A DNA stretch of 64,000 nt from Robiginitalea aurantiaca (GTDB taxonomy: Bacteria; Bacteroidota; Bacteroidia; Flavobacteriales; Flavobacteriaceae). The position numbers and the translations under genes are program-made. Every line of letters starts with the position of its first letter. Positions within the stretch are counted from its first letter, which is position 1. The notes beneath the pieces are model-generated. The model ran no database searches, was not told where the DNA came from, and saw only the letters and a program-made list of their open reading frames with translations. The stretch spans positions 62,001-126,000 of the forward strand of contig NZ_JAUDUY010000002.1 in the NCBI RefSeq assembly GCF_030380815.1, in the 5' to 3' direction. Below, one piece after another: positions 37,901 through 46,078 of the stretch.

Positions 37901-37980
37901 AGGGCGGATAAGTCCTGGGCAGACAGCAAGCCCGGAAACAGGGCTGTGAGAAGAAAAATCAATAGGAATCTAATGTTCAT
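34948..37980 (-). CDS. VPS10/sortilin-like propeller exported protein (BNR repeats), paralogue A
   Basis: 1010-residue secreted protein, signal peptide ending LLSAQD. About 700 residues form a large propeller with many Ser/Asp boxes (KTEDYGASW, KSIDAGTNWEE, KTTDGGKSWSR, KSLDGGLSWNR, KSEDGGKTWNR), followed by a beta-rich segment and a helical C-terminus (EKEIEELESKKGQSPSEQ region). Often labelled 'glycosyl hydrolase' or sialidase, but no sialidase catalytic residues can be pointed out. It converges on the amidohydrolase gene. A close architectural paralogue lies at 47572. Confidence 0.8.
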   Translation of the reverse strand: MNIRFLLIFLLTALFPGLLSAQDLSALQYREVGPYRGGRVTAVSGVVAEPATFYFGATGGGLWKTEDYGASWFNISDGFFKTPSIGALAVAQNDPNVIYVGTGSDGLRSNVIEGKGMYKSIDAGTNWEEIGLEEAGQIGAVRLHPQDFNTVYVAAIGKAFKANPERGVYKTTDGGKSWSRILFISEETGVSDVELLPTNPNVIFAAAWRGVRKPWTIISGGTPKEGGIYKSLDGGLSWNRIEKGLPKDLIGKIDIEVSPSDSRIVYALVEAPGEEGGLYKSVDQGESFKQVSSHSGIRTRPFYYTNIKIDPTNSDILYAMATGYYKSEDGGKTWNRLNPPHGDNHDMWVNPENPDLFIQSNDGGANVTHNGGKTWSTQFNQPTSEIYQVEVDNQYPYWLYGGQQDNYSTVAVPSMPPYGVQASGIGYIQNTGGCETGPAVPHPTNPDIVYSNCKGRFTVYNKRTGTEQSYYVGASNMYGHNPKDLKFRFQRVSPIHVSPHNPGVIYHTSQYVHKTIDEGKTWEIISPDLTAFEADKQVISGAPITRDVTGEEFYSTIYAIRESPVQEGVIWVGANDGPVHVTRDGGQNWDEVTPKNLPPGGRVDAVEPSPHDPAKAYVAVLRYQLGDTQPYIYKTENYGKNWTLITNGNNGIPKDAPTRVIREDPEREGLLYAGTEYGMYISADDGNSWNSFQQNLPVTPVTDLKIHRGDMVLSTMGRGFWILDKLNPLRQKDLNALNELHLFKPAKTIRYRTPSGAWNSSRPSYPDPGVVLDYFLPEKSEVPVKLEIRDTAGRVLVAFSSDSIPASASGPRRDMGTNFTEFLVSESLTKNKGLNRFRWDMTVAGPWSSNENRSYRNGPMAAPGQYTAVLTHGSGTSSQDFELVLDPRVMAAGIDVAQVKEQVEFQMVVRDKLSETYQFQDALEKEIEELESKKGQSPSEQSRLTALEEVLAKVKTEEGIYMQPMLADQWRYLYYMMNQADQVPGRDARQRFTELTGQLEGLKSQAVLKE

Positions 37981-38185
37981 CGAATAAAAGGTTTATCGTT
38001 TCTGAAATGGTCCCGGGAAGATACGGATTGTTGTTCAAAAGCACATAAACCAAAGGCATTGGCATTCCCGAAATTCAAAAAAGGGCAAGTCAAAAGGTTG
38101 AATACCGGAACAGATTTGAGTTGTTTTTACATTTTTTTTATATCTTGACTGCTGAATTTAATGAACACTTCAAACTCAGATTAAA

Positions 38186-38632
38186 ATGAAAAACATTTTT
38201 ACACTATTATTTGCAGCAGGCCTCTTTCTAGCCCTGTCCGGAACTGCTCAGGCACAGGAGAATTACGGGGGAGCCCTTAACGCTTTCGTGAAATTCGGGG
38301 ATAATTCCAGTATTTCTGCGAACTATGAATTTCAGGTTGCAAACAGTCTGACAGTCTCTCCGGAAGCCCGGGTATGGTTCAGCGGAGACAACAACCTTGC
38401 ACTTGGTGGTAGGGCAGACTATTATTTTGACAGTCTTTTTGGCCTTAATGAGCCATGGGATATCTGGGCCGGTGTCGATGCAGGCTTTATCACTGGAGAC
38501 GGAGACGACGATTTCAGTATAAATGCTCATATTGGTGTAGAATATAAAATATCTGATTTTATCGGTATTATTGCAGAATTTGGTGGGGGTACGACCACTG
38601 CCGGAGGTATTGGTGTAGGTTTCCACTTCTAA
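38186..38632 (+). CDS. Small outer membrane beta-barrel protein
   Basis: 148 residues, signal peptide ending SGTAQAQ. The mature part alternates hydrophobic and polar residues (SISANYEFQVANSLTVSPEA; DYYFDSLFGL) and ends in Phe (GIGVGFHF), as outer membrane barrels do. About eight strands are plausible. It stands alone, with an AT-rich upstream region containing TATCTTGA near the expected -7 position and a strong terminator after it. Function unknown. Confidence 0.7.
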   Translation: MKNIFTLLFAAGLFLALSGTAQAQENYGGALNAFVKFGDNSSISANYEFQVANSLTVSPEARVWFSGDNNLALGGRADYYFDSLFGLNEPWDIWAGVDAGFITGDGDDDFSINAHIGVEYKISDFIGIIAEFGGGTTTAGGIGVGFHF

Positions 38633-38650
38633 ACTCATCCTCAAACATTT

Positions 38651-38686
38651 AAAAAGCCCGGTCAATATTGACCGGGCTTTTTTTTG
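38651..38686 (+). terminator. Rho-independent terminator
   Basis: Stem agcccggtca (38655-38664) / tgaccgggct (38669-38678) with a very short loop, flanked by A5 and T8, so it may work in both directions for the barrel gene and the convergent S10 peptidase gene. Confidence 0.9.
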
Positions 38687-38731
38687 AAACGGACCGTTTA
38701 TAAGTTACTACTAGTGGCCTGCCGCTGGTGA

Positions 38732-40237
38732 TTAGTTCGATGTTTCATCGATAAAAGCATCCACGTCTGCTTTAAATTTTACCATGGAGGGCTCGTGGGT
38801 ATACATCATATGCCCAGCCTCATAGTATTTCATGATGATGTTTTTCTTGAGCTCAGGCTTCAGACCCATATGATTGATCGAATGTTCCACCCCATAGAAG
38901 ACGGTTGCAAGATCATAGTATCCGTTTAAGATAAGAATCTTGAGGTTGGGGTTCCGGTTCATAGCAGTAGTCATATCCGGCAGGGTACTTACCGCCACCT
39001 GGGCGTTCCACTGAATATTGCCCCGGTGCTTCCAATCCCACTTAAAGCCTTCACGGGATCCGGCAGTAGTTGTATAGGTCCAATCCTTGCGCACCCCCAG
39101 GTCATCGTACAGATACTTCTTAAAGGCCGCGATATAAGGTGGTGAAATGGCATCGCTCTGGGGGTCCGTTTGCGCATACTGCCCGAGCATATCTTCGTTG
39201 ATCCCGGTAAATCGGGAATCCAGTCTGCCTACGGTTTCACCCTGATCCCTCAGTAATTCCTGAAAATACTCCTGATTGGTTACCCTTAAATCTGCCTTCA
39301 TCCAGAAATCGGCAGTTAAGCCCGAATACATGGCGAGTTGCCCTGCAATCGCTTGTTTCTCAGCAGTAGTTAGCTGATCTCCCTTAAGGAGGGCTGGAGC
39401 GTACTGCTCCTCTGTAAATGTCCTGACTTCGGTCAGGAAGGCCTCGAGATTCGGGTTTTTAGATGGGATTTTATTGTGATACCAGGCCGTTGCTGCATAG
39501 GTAGGGAAATGGATGAGATAGGCCGTATCGTCCCCCGGGCCAAATAGAAGATGTTGCAGTTCGAAGACGGCGGATACCATGATCACACCATTCATGGCGA
39601 TACCTTTATCCTGAAGGTACTTCACCAGGCCCGCATTCCTAAAGGTACCGTAACTCTCTCCAAGCAGGTATTTTGGAGCGTTCATCTTCTCGCTGCCAAT
39701 CAGGAATTGTTCAATAAACAGGCCAATACTCCGGATATCCTGATCCACACCCCAAAAATCTTCCCATTTCGCTTTCCCTACAGGGCGGCTGAACCCCACT
39801 CCAACAGGGTCGATCATGACCAGGTCTGCTTTATCGAGTACGGAGTATTCATTTTTCACAACCTCATAGGGAGCCGGGCCGGTATATCCGGGATCATTAA
39901 CCACAATCCGTTTAGGCCCCAGTATTCCAAAGTGGAGCCAAAAGGAAGCCGAAAGGGGACCGCCGTTGAAAGCAAATATTATAGGGCGTTTTTTTGCGCT
40001 CGGCAAAAAATAATGTGTAAATCCAAACTGGGCAATAGGCTCATCGTTTTCATCCCGAAGCAAATGTGTTCCCGTTACAGCTTTTATGCCATAGGTCTTC
40101 CCATTCATGGTGAGGGATTGACTGGATTCAAAGGTCTCCGCTTTGGGTGTTTCTCCATTTGACTCAGGTTCTTTTTCCTGGGCCGTGAGACATAGATTCA
40201 CAAATAAAATGATTACTAAAATGGATAGTTTCTTCAT
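38732..40237 (-). CDS. Exported S10 family serine carboxypeptidase
   Basis: 501 residues from the start at 40237 (MKKLSILVIILFVNLCLTAQ, a signal peptide; a start 12 codons upstream would disrupt it). Alpha/beta-hydrolase fold with the S10 oxyanion segment FNGGPLSASFWLHFG, nucleophile Ser195 in LGESYGTFR, Asp in LILNGYYDLA and His in YEAGHMMYTH. It would remove C-terminal residues from peptides in the periplasm, complementing the aminopeptidases encoded at 27-32 kb. Monocistronic. Confidence 0.9.
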   Translation of the reverse strand: MKKLSILVIILFVNLCLTAQEKEPESNGETPKAETFESSQSLTMNGKTYGIKAVTGTHLLRDENDEPIAQFGFTHYFLPSAKKRPIIFAFNGGPLSASFWLHFGILGPKRIVVNDPGYTGPAPYEVVKNEYSVLDKADLVMIDPVGVGFSRPVGKAKWEDFWGVDQDIRSIGLFIEQFLIGSEKMNAPKYLLGESYGTFRNAGLVKYLQDKGIAMNGVIMVSAVFELQHLLFGPGDDTAYLIHFPTYAATAWYHNKIPSKNPNLEAFLTEVRTFTEEQYAPALLKGDQLTTAEKQAIAGQLAMYSGLTADFWMKADLRVTNQEYFQELLRDQGETVGRLDSRFTGINEDMLGQYAQTDPQSDAISPPYIAAFKKYLYDDLGVRKDWTYTTTAGSREGFKWDWKHRGNIQWNAQVAVSTLPDMTTAMNRNPNLKILILNGYYDLATVFYGVEHSINHMGLKPELKKNIIMKYYEAGHMMYTHEPSMVKFKADVDAFIDETSN

Positions 40238-40538
40238 GCAGCTTGATTTTAGAATTTCCTCTGAAAGATACACAATTCACAACTTGGAAGGGCTACTCAG
40301 GTTGGCTACAGGCACTTTGTATGCCCTGGGAACGCCCAATAGAAACCAGCGATCACAAAATTGATGTTTCCTGTCACATCGGTTGTTTTCCACTGCCTTT
40401 TAGGAAGGCGACGGACCGCACTTAAGGGTCGCAATTTTTGACAGAAGAGCCACAGACAGGAAGGCGTAAAGCTATGGCAGGATGGCAGCATGACCGAAAT
40501 CCTAACGATGTTTAAAGGTATAAAAAGTGAGATGAGGC
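40238..40538. other. Gene-free stretch
   Basis: About 300 bases upstream of the S10 gene. Open frames on either strand are short and lack signal peptides, recognisable motifs or promoters. A weak inverted repeat (gccttttaggaaggc near 40398) is the only structure seen. Nothing supportable. Confidence 0.4.
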
Positions 40539-40787
40539 TTATCTGAGGTACAACTCCGTAAAATGCTTCATATGCATCCCCGGAAGCATCATTTTCCAGC
40601 GATCCTTTTTAGAAATAATTCCTTTGGAAGCCAGTCGCGAGCCATCTACCCAGGTGCGGTAAATCAGTAAATAGGCAATTATCAGGATCAGAAATACCGT
40701 AAATCCAATTTGGGCTTCAACATAAAGGTAAATCGTAATTCCCAGAGGTAAGAGGATGGCAATATAGTAGAGAAATAAATTGCGCAT
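40539..40787 (-). CDS. Small membrane protein, two helices
   Basis: 82 residues from the ATG at 40787 (MRNLFLYYIAILLPLGITIY). Two adjacent membrane helices (about 3-20 and 27-43) are followed by a basic cytoplasmic tail with YRTWVDGSRLASKGIISKKD. A start ten codons upstream is possible. Not recognised; no linked gene suggests a role. Confidence 0.6.
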   Translation of the reverse strand: MRNLFLYYIAILLPLGITIYLYVEAQIGFTVFLILIIAYLLIYRTWVDGSRLASKGIISKKDRWKMMLPGMHMKHFTELYLR

Positions 40788-40969
40788 AAGACGCCGTTTA
40801 GATACATAAAAATACAAAATAAGGGCAGGATACCCTCTATTGACCGCAGTGTTTTTTACCGGGTAATCCTATTTTGATTAGCGGATGAGTGGGTGGAATC
40901 CAGCCTTTAAAACACATTTGTTAATTCGTATACTCAACCCATGTAGCATATCGCTATCATCAGGGCAGA

Positions 40970-41236
40970 CTACTCGCAAACACATTCCGGATCTTCACAA
41001 TCTGTCAGGCCGTCCCCATCATTGTCCAAACCATCATCGCAGATTTCAGCAATACACTCCGGGCTGGTTTCGCAATCCAAGTCCTCACAGTCAATAAGTC
41101 CGTCACCGTCATTGTCAATCCCATCTGCACATAGTTCTACCGGGACTTCCTTGTCGTCCTGGTCTGTACAGGCGTTAATTCCAAAGAAGCTCAAACTACT
41201 CAGCAGGAATATGTAAGCAACTACCCCTTTCTTCAT
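40970..41236 (-). CDS. Small lipoprotein with two MopE-like Asp/Cys repeats
   Basis: 88 residues, signal peptide with lipid Cys in FFGINAC. The mature part has two copies of an 18-residue unit, [18 protein letters not shown] and [18 protein letters not shown], matching the Asp/Asn/Gly-rich 'putative metal-binding' repeat (MopE-type) common in secreted bacterial proteins. The DNDGDG core resembles a calcium-binding loop, and the cysteines are evenly paired. Metal binding is inferred. It is monocistronic. Confidence 0.7.
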   Translation of the reverse strand: MKKGVVAYIFLLSSLSFFGINACTDQDDKEVPVELCADGIDNDGDGLIDCEDLDCETSPECIAEICDDGLDNDGDGLTDCEDPECVCE

Positions 41237-41482
41237 TTCTTATGTTAGTCATTTGATTTATAGCTATCTGGAAAACGAAAAAATCAGATGGTTTCGTATA
41301 GGGTGCATTTGTTTTCTGATTATTACGGAATACTAAAATGGCTATATGATTCGAAATTGCAGTATCTGTAACTACCTTACAGACAGGGAGGGGTTGGGAG
41401 GCCCCAAAAGCAGTCTGTCCAAACGAATAACGGAAAGAACTGCTTCTCTTTATTGCCATAAGGGATTTGCGAAAGCCTCCTG

Positions 41483-42037
41483 TTATTTACCGATCAAACG
41501 GATCAAAGCGCGTATCCCACCCCGAATTCCTTTAAAAACTATAAAACTGAGCAGGAGAAGTACCAGCCCGATCATTATCGGCAGTACCCCCCCGAAAGTA
41601 TAGGCCATACCCAATACAAACCCCAACAAGCCCTCAAGCCTGTATGTCGGTATCCACAGTGCCAAAACCAGTGGCAATAGCAGCAAATAAGGCATAAATT
41701 CTTCCATGTTATACTCCCATAAGGCTGCCATGGTTAATCCGAATATAAGACCCCCGATAAAAAAACCTCGTGCAGATTTAAAAACAGGCGTGGAGGCACT
41801 ATTAGCCTTCTTTGCGCGAACTTCTATAGCGTTAAGCGTAATCCAGGTAAGAATCGGGAGGCTTACGACCCCCCACCAGTTAGAAATCGCAGGCAGATCT
41901 TCTCTTGCAAGGAGGTTATGGCTGGTCACCCCTCCGTGGTAAGATTCCCAGAGGACATGCAATAGTATGAGAGCCCCGGATAAGAGAGATATCAGGAATT
42001 TATTGTTTAGCATCTTCCCGGTCATACCCGTGCGCAT
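41483..42037 (-). CDS. Multi-pass membrane protein of unknown function
   Basis: 184 residues with five or six predicted helices (e.g. LISLLSGALILLHVLW, GFFIGGLIFGLTMAALW, YLLLLPLVLALWIP, VLPIMIGLVLLLLSFIVF) and a basic C-terminal tail. It begins 6 bases after the stop of the creatininase-family gene and is probably cotranscribed. Internal ATGs at codons 5 and 9 are also possible starts. No family recognised. Confidence 0.65.
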   Translation of the reverse strand: MRTGMTGKMLNNKFLISLLSGALILLHVLWESYHGGVTSHNLLAREDLPAISNWWGVVSLPILTWITLNAIEVRAKKANSASTPVFKSARGFFIGGLIFGLTMAALWEYNMEEFMPYLLLLPLVLALWIPTYRLEGLLGFVLGMAYTFGGVLPIMIGLVLLLLSFIVFKGIRGGIRALIRLIGK

Positions 42038-42043
42038 CTTTGG

Positions 42044-42808
42044 CTATTTATAGAGTTCATCTGTATTCGCGGTTGCGATTTCAAGGAATAGATTTCCAAT
42101 TTTTTCACAAATAGCATGGAAAAATACCTCTCCTTTTTCCCGGCCAGCTTCAGAGGGGTTTCCCACTCCTGTATCTTCACTAATTTTGGACCAGGGTCTT
42201 TCGGACCACGCCCAGCCTTCGCGAAAAGCCTTTATTTGGATCTTTTTCTCACTACCCTTCCCCCACTCCGACTTCGGGAGTACCAGATGGGGCGCCAGAT
42301 AAAGAATGAGGCTTGTTTCCATTTCTCCCGCGTGGTCTCCAGGGTGCTCGAAAAAATCCTCCGCAGCCACAGCAGTCCACCACTCGCAAACACCTAAAAA
42401 CATGTCGGGAAAAAGAAGACCCAATTCCCGAAGTATCGACTTCCAATTGTTCCCCCCATGACTGTTAAGGATCATAAACTTACGGATTCCCTGCCGCTGC
42501 AGGACGGTCAACAGATCCTTAAGAATGGCGAACTGGGTACTGGGATTCAGGTTCATATCCAATAAGATATCGGCTTGCCCGGAATTGACGCCAAACGGGA
42601 TGGTTGGCAGTACGATAATTTGTCCCCCTCCCTCCCAGGCGATCCGGCCTGCTTCTTCAGCAATTGCGGTTCCCTCGATCACATCGGTTGCATACGGCAA
42701 ATGGTAATTGTGGGCTTCGGTAGCTCCCCAGGGCAAAATGGCCAGGTCAATTGTAGCTTCTTTGAGGTGCTTCCAGTTTGTCTCGGCTAGAACATATGGC
42801 CTTATCAT
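42044..42808 (-). CDS. Creatininase family protein
   Basis: 254-residue metal-dependent amidohydrolase of the creatininase/MftE type. Metal ligands are seen in LPWGATEAHNYHLPYATD (Glu, His and Asp), with NSHGGNN and PGDHAGEMETS completing the site. Family members open cyclic amides (creatinine) or cut peptide-like amides (mycofactocin maturation); Bacteroidota members of this kind are usually uncharacterised. It is cytoplasmic and paired with a membrane protein gene, with no creatine pathway nearby, so true creatininase activity is doubtful. Confidence 0.86.
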   Translation of the reverse strand: MIRPYVLAETNWKHLKEATIDLAILPWGATEAHNYHLPYATDVIEGTAIAEEAGRIAWEGGGQIIVLPTIPFGVNSGQADILLDMNLNPSTQFAILKDLLTVLQRQGIRKFMILNSHGGNNWKSILRELGLLFPDMFLGVCEWWTAVAAEDFFEHPGDHAGEMETSLILYLAPHLVLPKSEWGKGSEKKIQIKAFREGWAWSERPWSKISEDTGVGNPSEAGREKGEVFFHAICEKIGNLFLEIATANTDELYK

Positions 42809-42907
42809 GTCGGATTGTATTGGTGTTTTTATGGTCTGTCGACCTTGAAGTTAGGTAATTATCCTTGTTTCTGCTATATTTAAATGCCAACTACCACTGC
42901 AAGTCAT

Positions 42908-43999
42908 ATGTTCCCTTTTCTGATTGGATTTTTCCGAAGGTTGTATTCCCGGAGTTTTAGGATAAGATTTTGCCTGCTTGCCGCGCTAGGTGTATTACTG
43001 ATCGCCTCCTGTAAGTCTATGGGACCGAAGACGATCCCTCCGGATGGCTTTAACTACAATCAGCGAATTGCAGATCAGGAAAATGAACAGATGCTTCTCA
43101 ACCTGGTCAGGTTAAGATACCTGGAAATGCCGCGTTTTCTCAACGTGGCTTCTGTAATCAATACGTATAGCAGGGGCGGGGGAGCTGGAGTCAATGGAAA
43201 TTTGAATCCGGTAAACAGCCCAATAGGTGCAAATATTAATGGGAACTGGTCAGACCGCCCGACCATTACCTATACCCCCATGAGCGGACAGGCTTTTGCC
43301 CAAAGCCTGCTTACCCCTCTACCTCCTTCTGTAATCTTTTTTCTGATTCAGTCGGGTTGGTCGTCACATCGCCTGATGCGGCTTTCCAACTCCATGATAA
43401 ATGGGCTTCATAACGAAATTGGAACTCCAGGCGAACGCAGACAGGGAGACGCGGAATTTCATGAATTACTGGACATTTTACATCAGTTACAGCTGGATGG
43501 AGCTTTGGGCATGCACTTCAAAGGGGATTGGCCTAAGGTAGATGTGGAGCTTGTTTTACCGAAACAAGGAAGAACTGATTCTATTGAGAAGTCCATAAGG
43601 AGGTTCAAAGAAATTCTGAAACTCGATCAGGATGCCCATATTTTCGAAATTGAATATGGCGTAATTCTTGAAAAGGAAAATCAAATCCTGGTTCAGACGC
43701 ATTCCATTATGGAAATGCTCGCCAATCTCTCATGGTATATCGATGTGCCTGAGGCCCATGTCATTGAGGGCCGCACAGAATCGAGTTTTAAGCCAGATGA
43801 TGCGGATCTGATACACGTCAGGGTATCCAAAGAGAAGCCAAAAGACGCTTTCAAGTCCATACAGTTCAGAGACCATTGGTTTTACATAGACGACAGGGAC
43901 GTCGCCTCCAAAAATACCTTCACTGTGATTCAAATACTCTTTAGTATGGCCAATAACGGGAGTGGATCCGTGGGGCCACTGATATCCATAGGGAATTAA
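42908..43999 (+). CDS. Lipoprotein of unknown function
   Basis: About 363 residues from the ATG at 42908 (an ATG at 42884 is also in frame, but TATATTTA at 42875-42882, one mismatch from the -7 consensus, lies right before it). A basic N-terminus precedes the lipoprotein signal FCLLAALGVLLIASCKS. The most striking segments are NQRIADQENEQMLLNLVRLR and YLEMPRFLNVASV, then a Gly/Asn-rich stretch (GGGAGVNGNLNPVNSPIGAN). The rest is mixed alpha/beta. I recognise no family, although the NLVRLRY segment looks conserved-type. Monocistronic. Confidence 0.65.
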   Translation: MFPFLIGFFRRLYSRSFRIRFCLLAALGVLLIASCKSMGPKTIPPDGFNYNQRIADQENEQMLLNLVRLRYLEMPRFLNVASVINTYSRGGGAGVNGNLNPVNSPIGANINGNWSDRPTITYTPMSGQAFAQSLLTPLPPSVIFFLIQSGWSSHRLMRLSNSMINGLHNEIGTPGERRQGDAEFHELLDILHQLQLDGALGMHFKGDWPKVDVELVLPKQGRTDSIEKSIRRFKEILKLDQDAHIFEIEYGVILEKENQILVQTHSIMEMLANLSWYIDVPEAHVIEGRTESSFKPDDADLIHVRVSKEKPKDAFKSIQFRDHWFYIDDRDVASKNTFTVIQILFSMANNGSGSVGPLISIGN

Positions 44000-44094
44000 G
44001 TCACACCCCTCCCGCTGATGCATTTCAAGGGGAAAGGACCCTTTTTAATCTGCATGTATTCGGGTGGTAAAACGAAGGATTAAAAGGAATAGCC

Positions 44095-45369
44095 TTAGCG
44101 CCTGTTTCGCCTGTTTGGCCGGTTCGAATCCCGGTTTCCTTTATTTTTCCTTCTCGCATCAAAGAACTCCTGCCGCTTGCGGGCCTTCTCCTTGTCAAAA
44201 GCTTTTTTCTCATTTGCGGTCATCGGGCGATCCGTTTGAGGAAACGGGTGATCCTCAACGCGCTGAATTTTCTGGTCGATCAGTTTCTCAATCGATTTGA
44301 TATACGCATTCTCTTCTGGCTCGCAAAGGGAAATGGAAACGCCTTCTTCCCCTGCTCTTCCCGATCGTCCAATCCGATGCACATAGGTCTCGGGTTCATT
44401 GGGGATATCGAAGTTGACTACATAGCGCAACTGATCGATATCAATACCCCGGGAAGCAATGTCGGTAGCCACCAAAACCCGAATTTTGCCCTGCTTAAAG
44501 TCTTTTAACGCCTTCTGCCTTTGGTTTTGGGATTTGTTCCCATGTATGGCAGCCGCTCCAATATGTTTTTTGTTCAGATTCTTACAAATGCGATCCGCCC
44601 CGTGTTTGGTCCTGGAAAAAAGAAGCACCTGATCCATTTCTGGATCCCTGAGGATGTGTAAAAGTAATTCCGGCTTACTCGACTTGTTGGTTAAATAGAG
44701 ATACTGCTGAATGGTTTCAGCCGTCGAAGAGACTGGGCTAACGGCAACCTTTATGGGGTTGGTTAGGATATTCCGGGACAAGGATACAATGGTGTCGGGC
44801 ATGGTGGCCGAGAAAAACAGGGACTGCCTTTTTTCAGGGAGTTTGGCCAGTACTTTTCGAATGTCGTGAATAAAGCCCATATCCAACATCCTGTCCGCTT
44901 CGTCAAGTACGAAATAATCGATACTGCTCAGTCGAATAAACCCCTGATTCATCAGGTCCAGAAGCCGTCCCGGGGTCGCTACAAGTATGTCTACCCCACG
45001 GCGCAGGGCGTCAGTCTGCTTATTTTGGTTGACCCCGCCAAAGATGACCGTATTCCTTATTCTGGTGTGCCGGCCGTACGCATCCAGGCTTTCACCAATC
45101 TGTATGGCAAGCTCACGTGTGGGGGTCAGTATTAAGGCCCGAATCTGTCGGGCCCCTTGTTTTGATTCGTATTCCTCAACCAGTTGTTGCAAAATTGGGA
45201 TGGCAAAAGCTGCGGTTTTCCCGGTACCCGTCTGGGCACTCGCCAAAATATCCCTTCCTTTAAGTAGTTCTGGTATCGCCTGTACCTGTATGGGTGTTGG
45301 CGATACGTAATTTTCTTCTTTAAGCGCCCGCTGTATCGGGGCTATCAATTCCAAATCTTCAAATGTCAT
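44095..45369 (-). CDS. DEAD-box ATP-dependent RNA helicase (RhlE-like)
   Basis: 424-residue RNA helicase: Q motif ([16 protein letters not shown]), motif [11 protein letters not shown], Ia [31 protein letters not shown] and [10 protein letters not shown] all present, then a basic C-terminal tail ([20 protein letters not shown]). The compact core plus basic tail is the RhlE-type layout; a role in ribosome assembly or RNA decay is inferred. An adjoining TTG at 45372 is less likely than the ATG at 45369. Confidence 0.93.
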   Translation of the reverse strand: MTFEDLELIAPIQRALKEENYVSPTPIQVQAIPELLKGRDILASAQTGTGKTAAFAIPILQQLVEEYESKQGARQIRALILTPTRELAIQIGESLDAYGRHTRIRNTVIFGGVNQNKQTDALRRGVDILVATPGRLLDLMNQGFIRLSSIDYFVLDEADRMLDMGFIHDIRKVLAKLPEKRQSLFFSATMPDTIVSLSRNILTNPIKVAVSPVSSTAETIQQYLYLTNKSSKPELLLHILRDPEMDQVLLFSRTKHGADRICKNLNKKHIGAAAIHGNKSQNQRQKALKDFKQGKIRVLVATDIASRGIDIDQLRYVVNFDIPNEPETYVHRIGRSGRAGEEGVSISLCEPEENAYIKSIEKLIDQKIQRVEDHPFPQTDRPMTANEKKAFDKEKARKRQEFFDARRKNKGNRDSNRPNRRNRR

Positions 45370-45586
45370 CAAGTTCTTGTTGTGATTCCAAATGAATTCA
45401 ATCCTGGAACCTTATTAATTAAAATCAAGCGGCAAAAGTAGTTGATTCCCCGGCAGTAACGGGCATAAAGGTGATTTATCTTCCTGAAGGGGGCAATTAT
45501 GCTACCGAATCGGAATGTATGCAGGGGTCATTCAGGAGTTCGGCAATCCCTGTCGCATAAAACGGTTCGCGGTAAAACACCCGGGG

Positions 45587-46006
45587 CTACTCTTTCGAAA
45601 CGACTTCCAGACGTACCTCTACAATACCGCTATCCATAAAATCCAGGGTTGTAGCGGCAGCCTGAGACAGGTCGATTATGCGGCCTGCTATAAACGGACC
45701 GCGATCCGTGATCGTTACCATAACGGATTTTCCGTTCTCGAGGTTGGTCACCTTTACCTGAGTACCAAAGGGCAGGGTACGATGGGCCGCAGTGAATTTT
45801 GAATTGCTGAATTTTGTGCCGCTGGATGTAATCCGGCCTTCAAAGGAGGTGCTGTAGAAGGAGGCAAGCCCTGTTTCAGCAGGCCTTTGGGCCTTTTGCT
45901 GGCATGCTGAGACTGTACTTAGCAGTAAGGCCAATGCCAAAACCACCGGGGGCCTGAACACAAATCTCTTAATTACCTTACCAAATATGTTCATTGTGTG
46001 AGACAT
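45587..46006 (-). CDS. rlpA: RlpA-like septal ring lipoprotein
   Basis: About 139 residues, lipoprotein signal with Cys in LLLSTVSACQQ. The double-psi beta-barrel domain is complete: GLASFYSTSFEGRITSSGTKF, TAAHRTLPFGTQVKVTN and VTITDRGPFIAGRIIDLSQAA, keeping the His and Asp residues needed for lytic transglycosylase activity on denuded glycan. There is no SPOR domain, so it is a short form. A GTG at 46018 and an ATG at 45994 are alternative starts. It is followed by an unlinked region and preceded by a cyclophilin gene on the same strand. Confidence 0.85.
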   Translation of the reverse strand: MSHTMNIFGKVIKRFVFRPPVVLALALLLSTVSACQQKAQRPAETGLASFYSTSFEGRITSSGTKFSNSKFTAAHRTLPFGTQVKVTNLENGKSVMVTITDRGPFIAGRIIDLSQAAATTLDFMDSGIVEVRLEVVSKE

Positions 46007-46078
46007 TGGTTTGATCACTTATACTTATTGGAACCGGCCCAAAGACTGCTGCCGGAATCCAATTATCCAAATTACTGC

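Noticed and set aside
40380-40500. Possible structured RNA in the gap upstream of the S10 peptidase gene
   Set aside because: Only one weak inverted repeat and no T-run or known riboswitch core; not enough to call.
40990-41130. Repeated DNA that might be a CRISPR or satellite
   Set aside because: The repetition follows codons of the two DNDGDG protein repeats; only two units and no spacers.
44025-44065. Possible terminator between the orphan lipoprotein and helicase genes
   Set aside because: The stem aaggg/ccctt is only 5 bp with a purine-rich loop and a short T-run; too weak to list.
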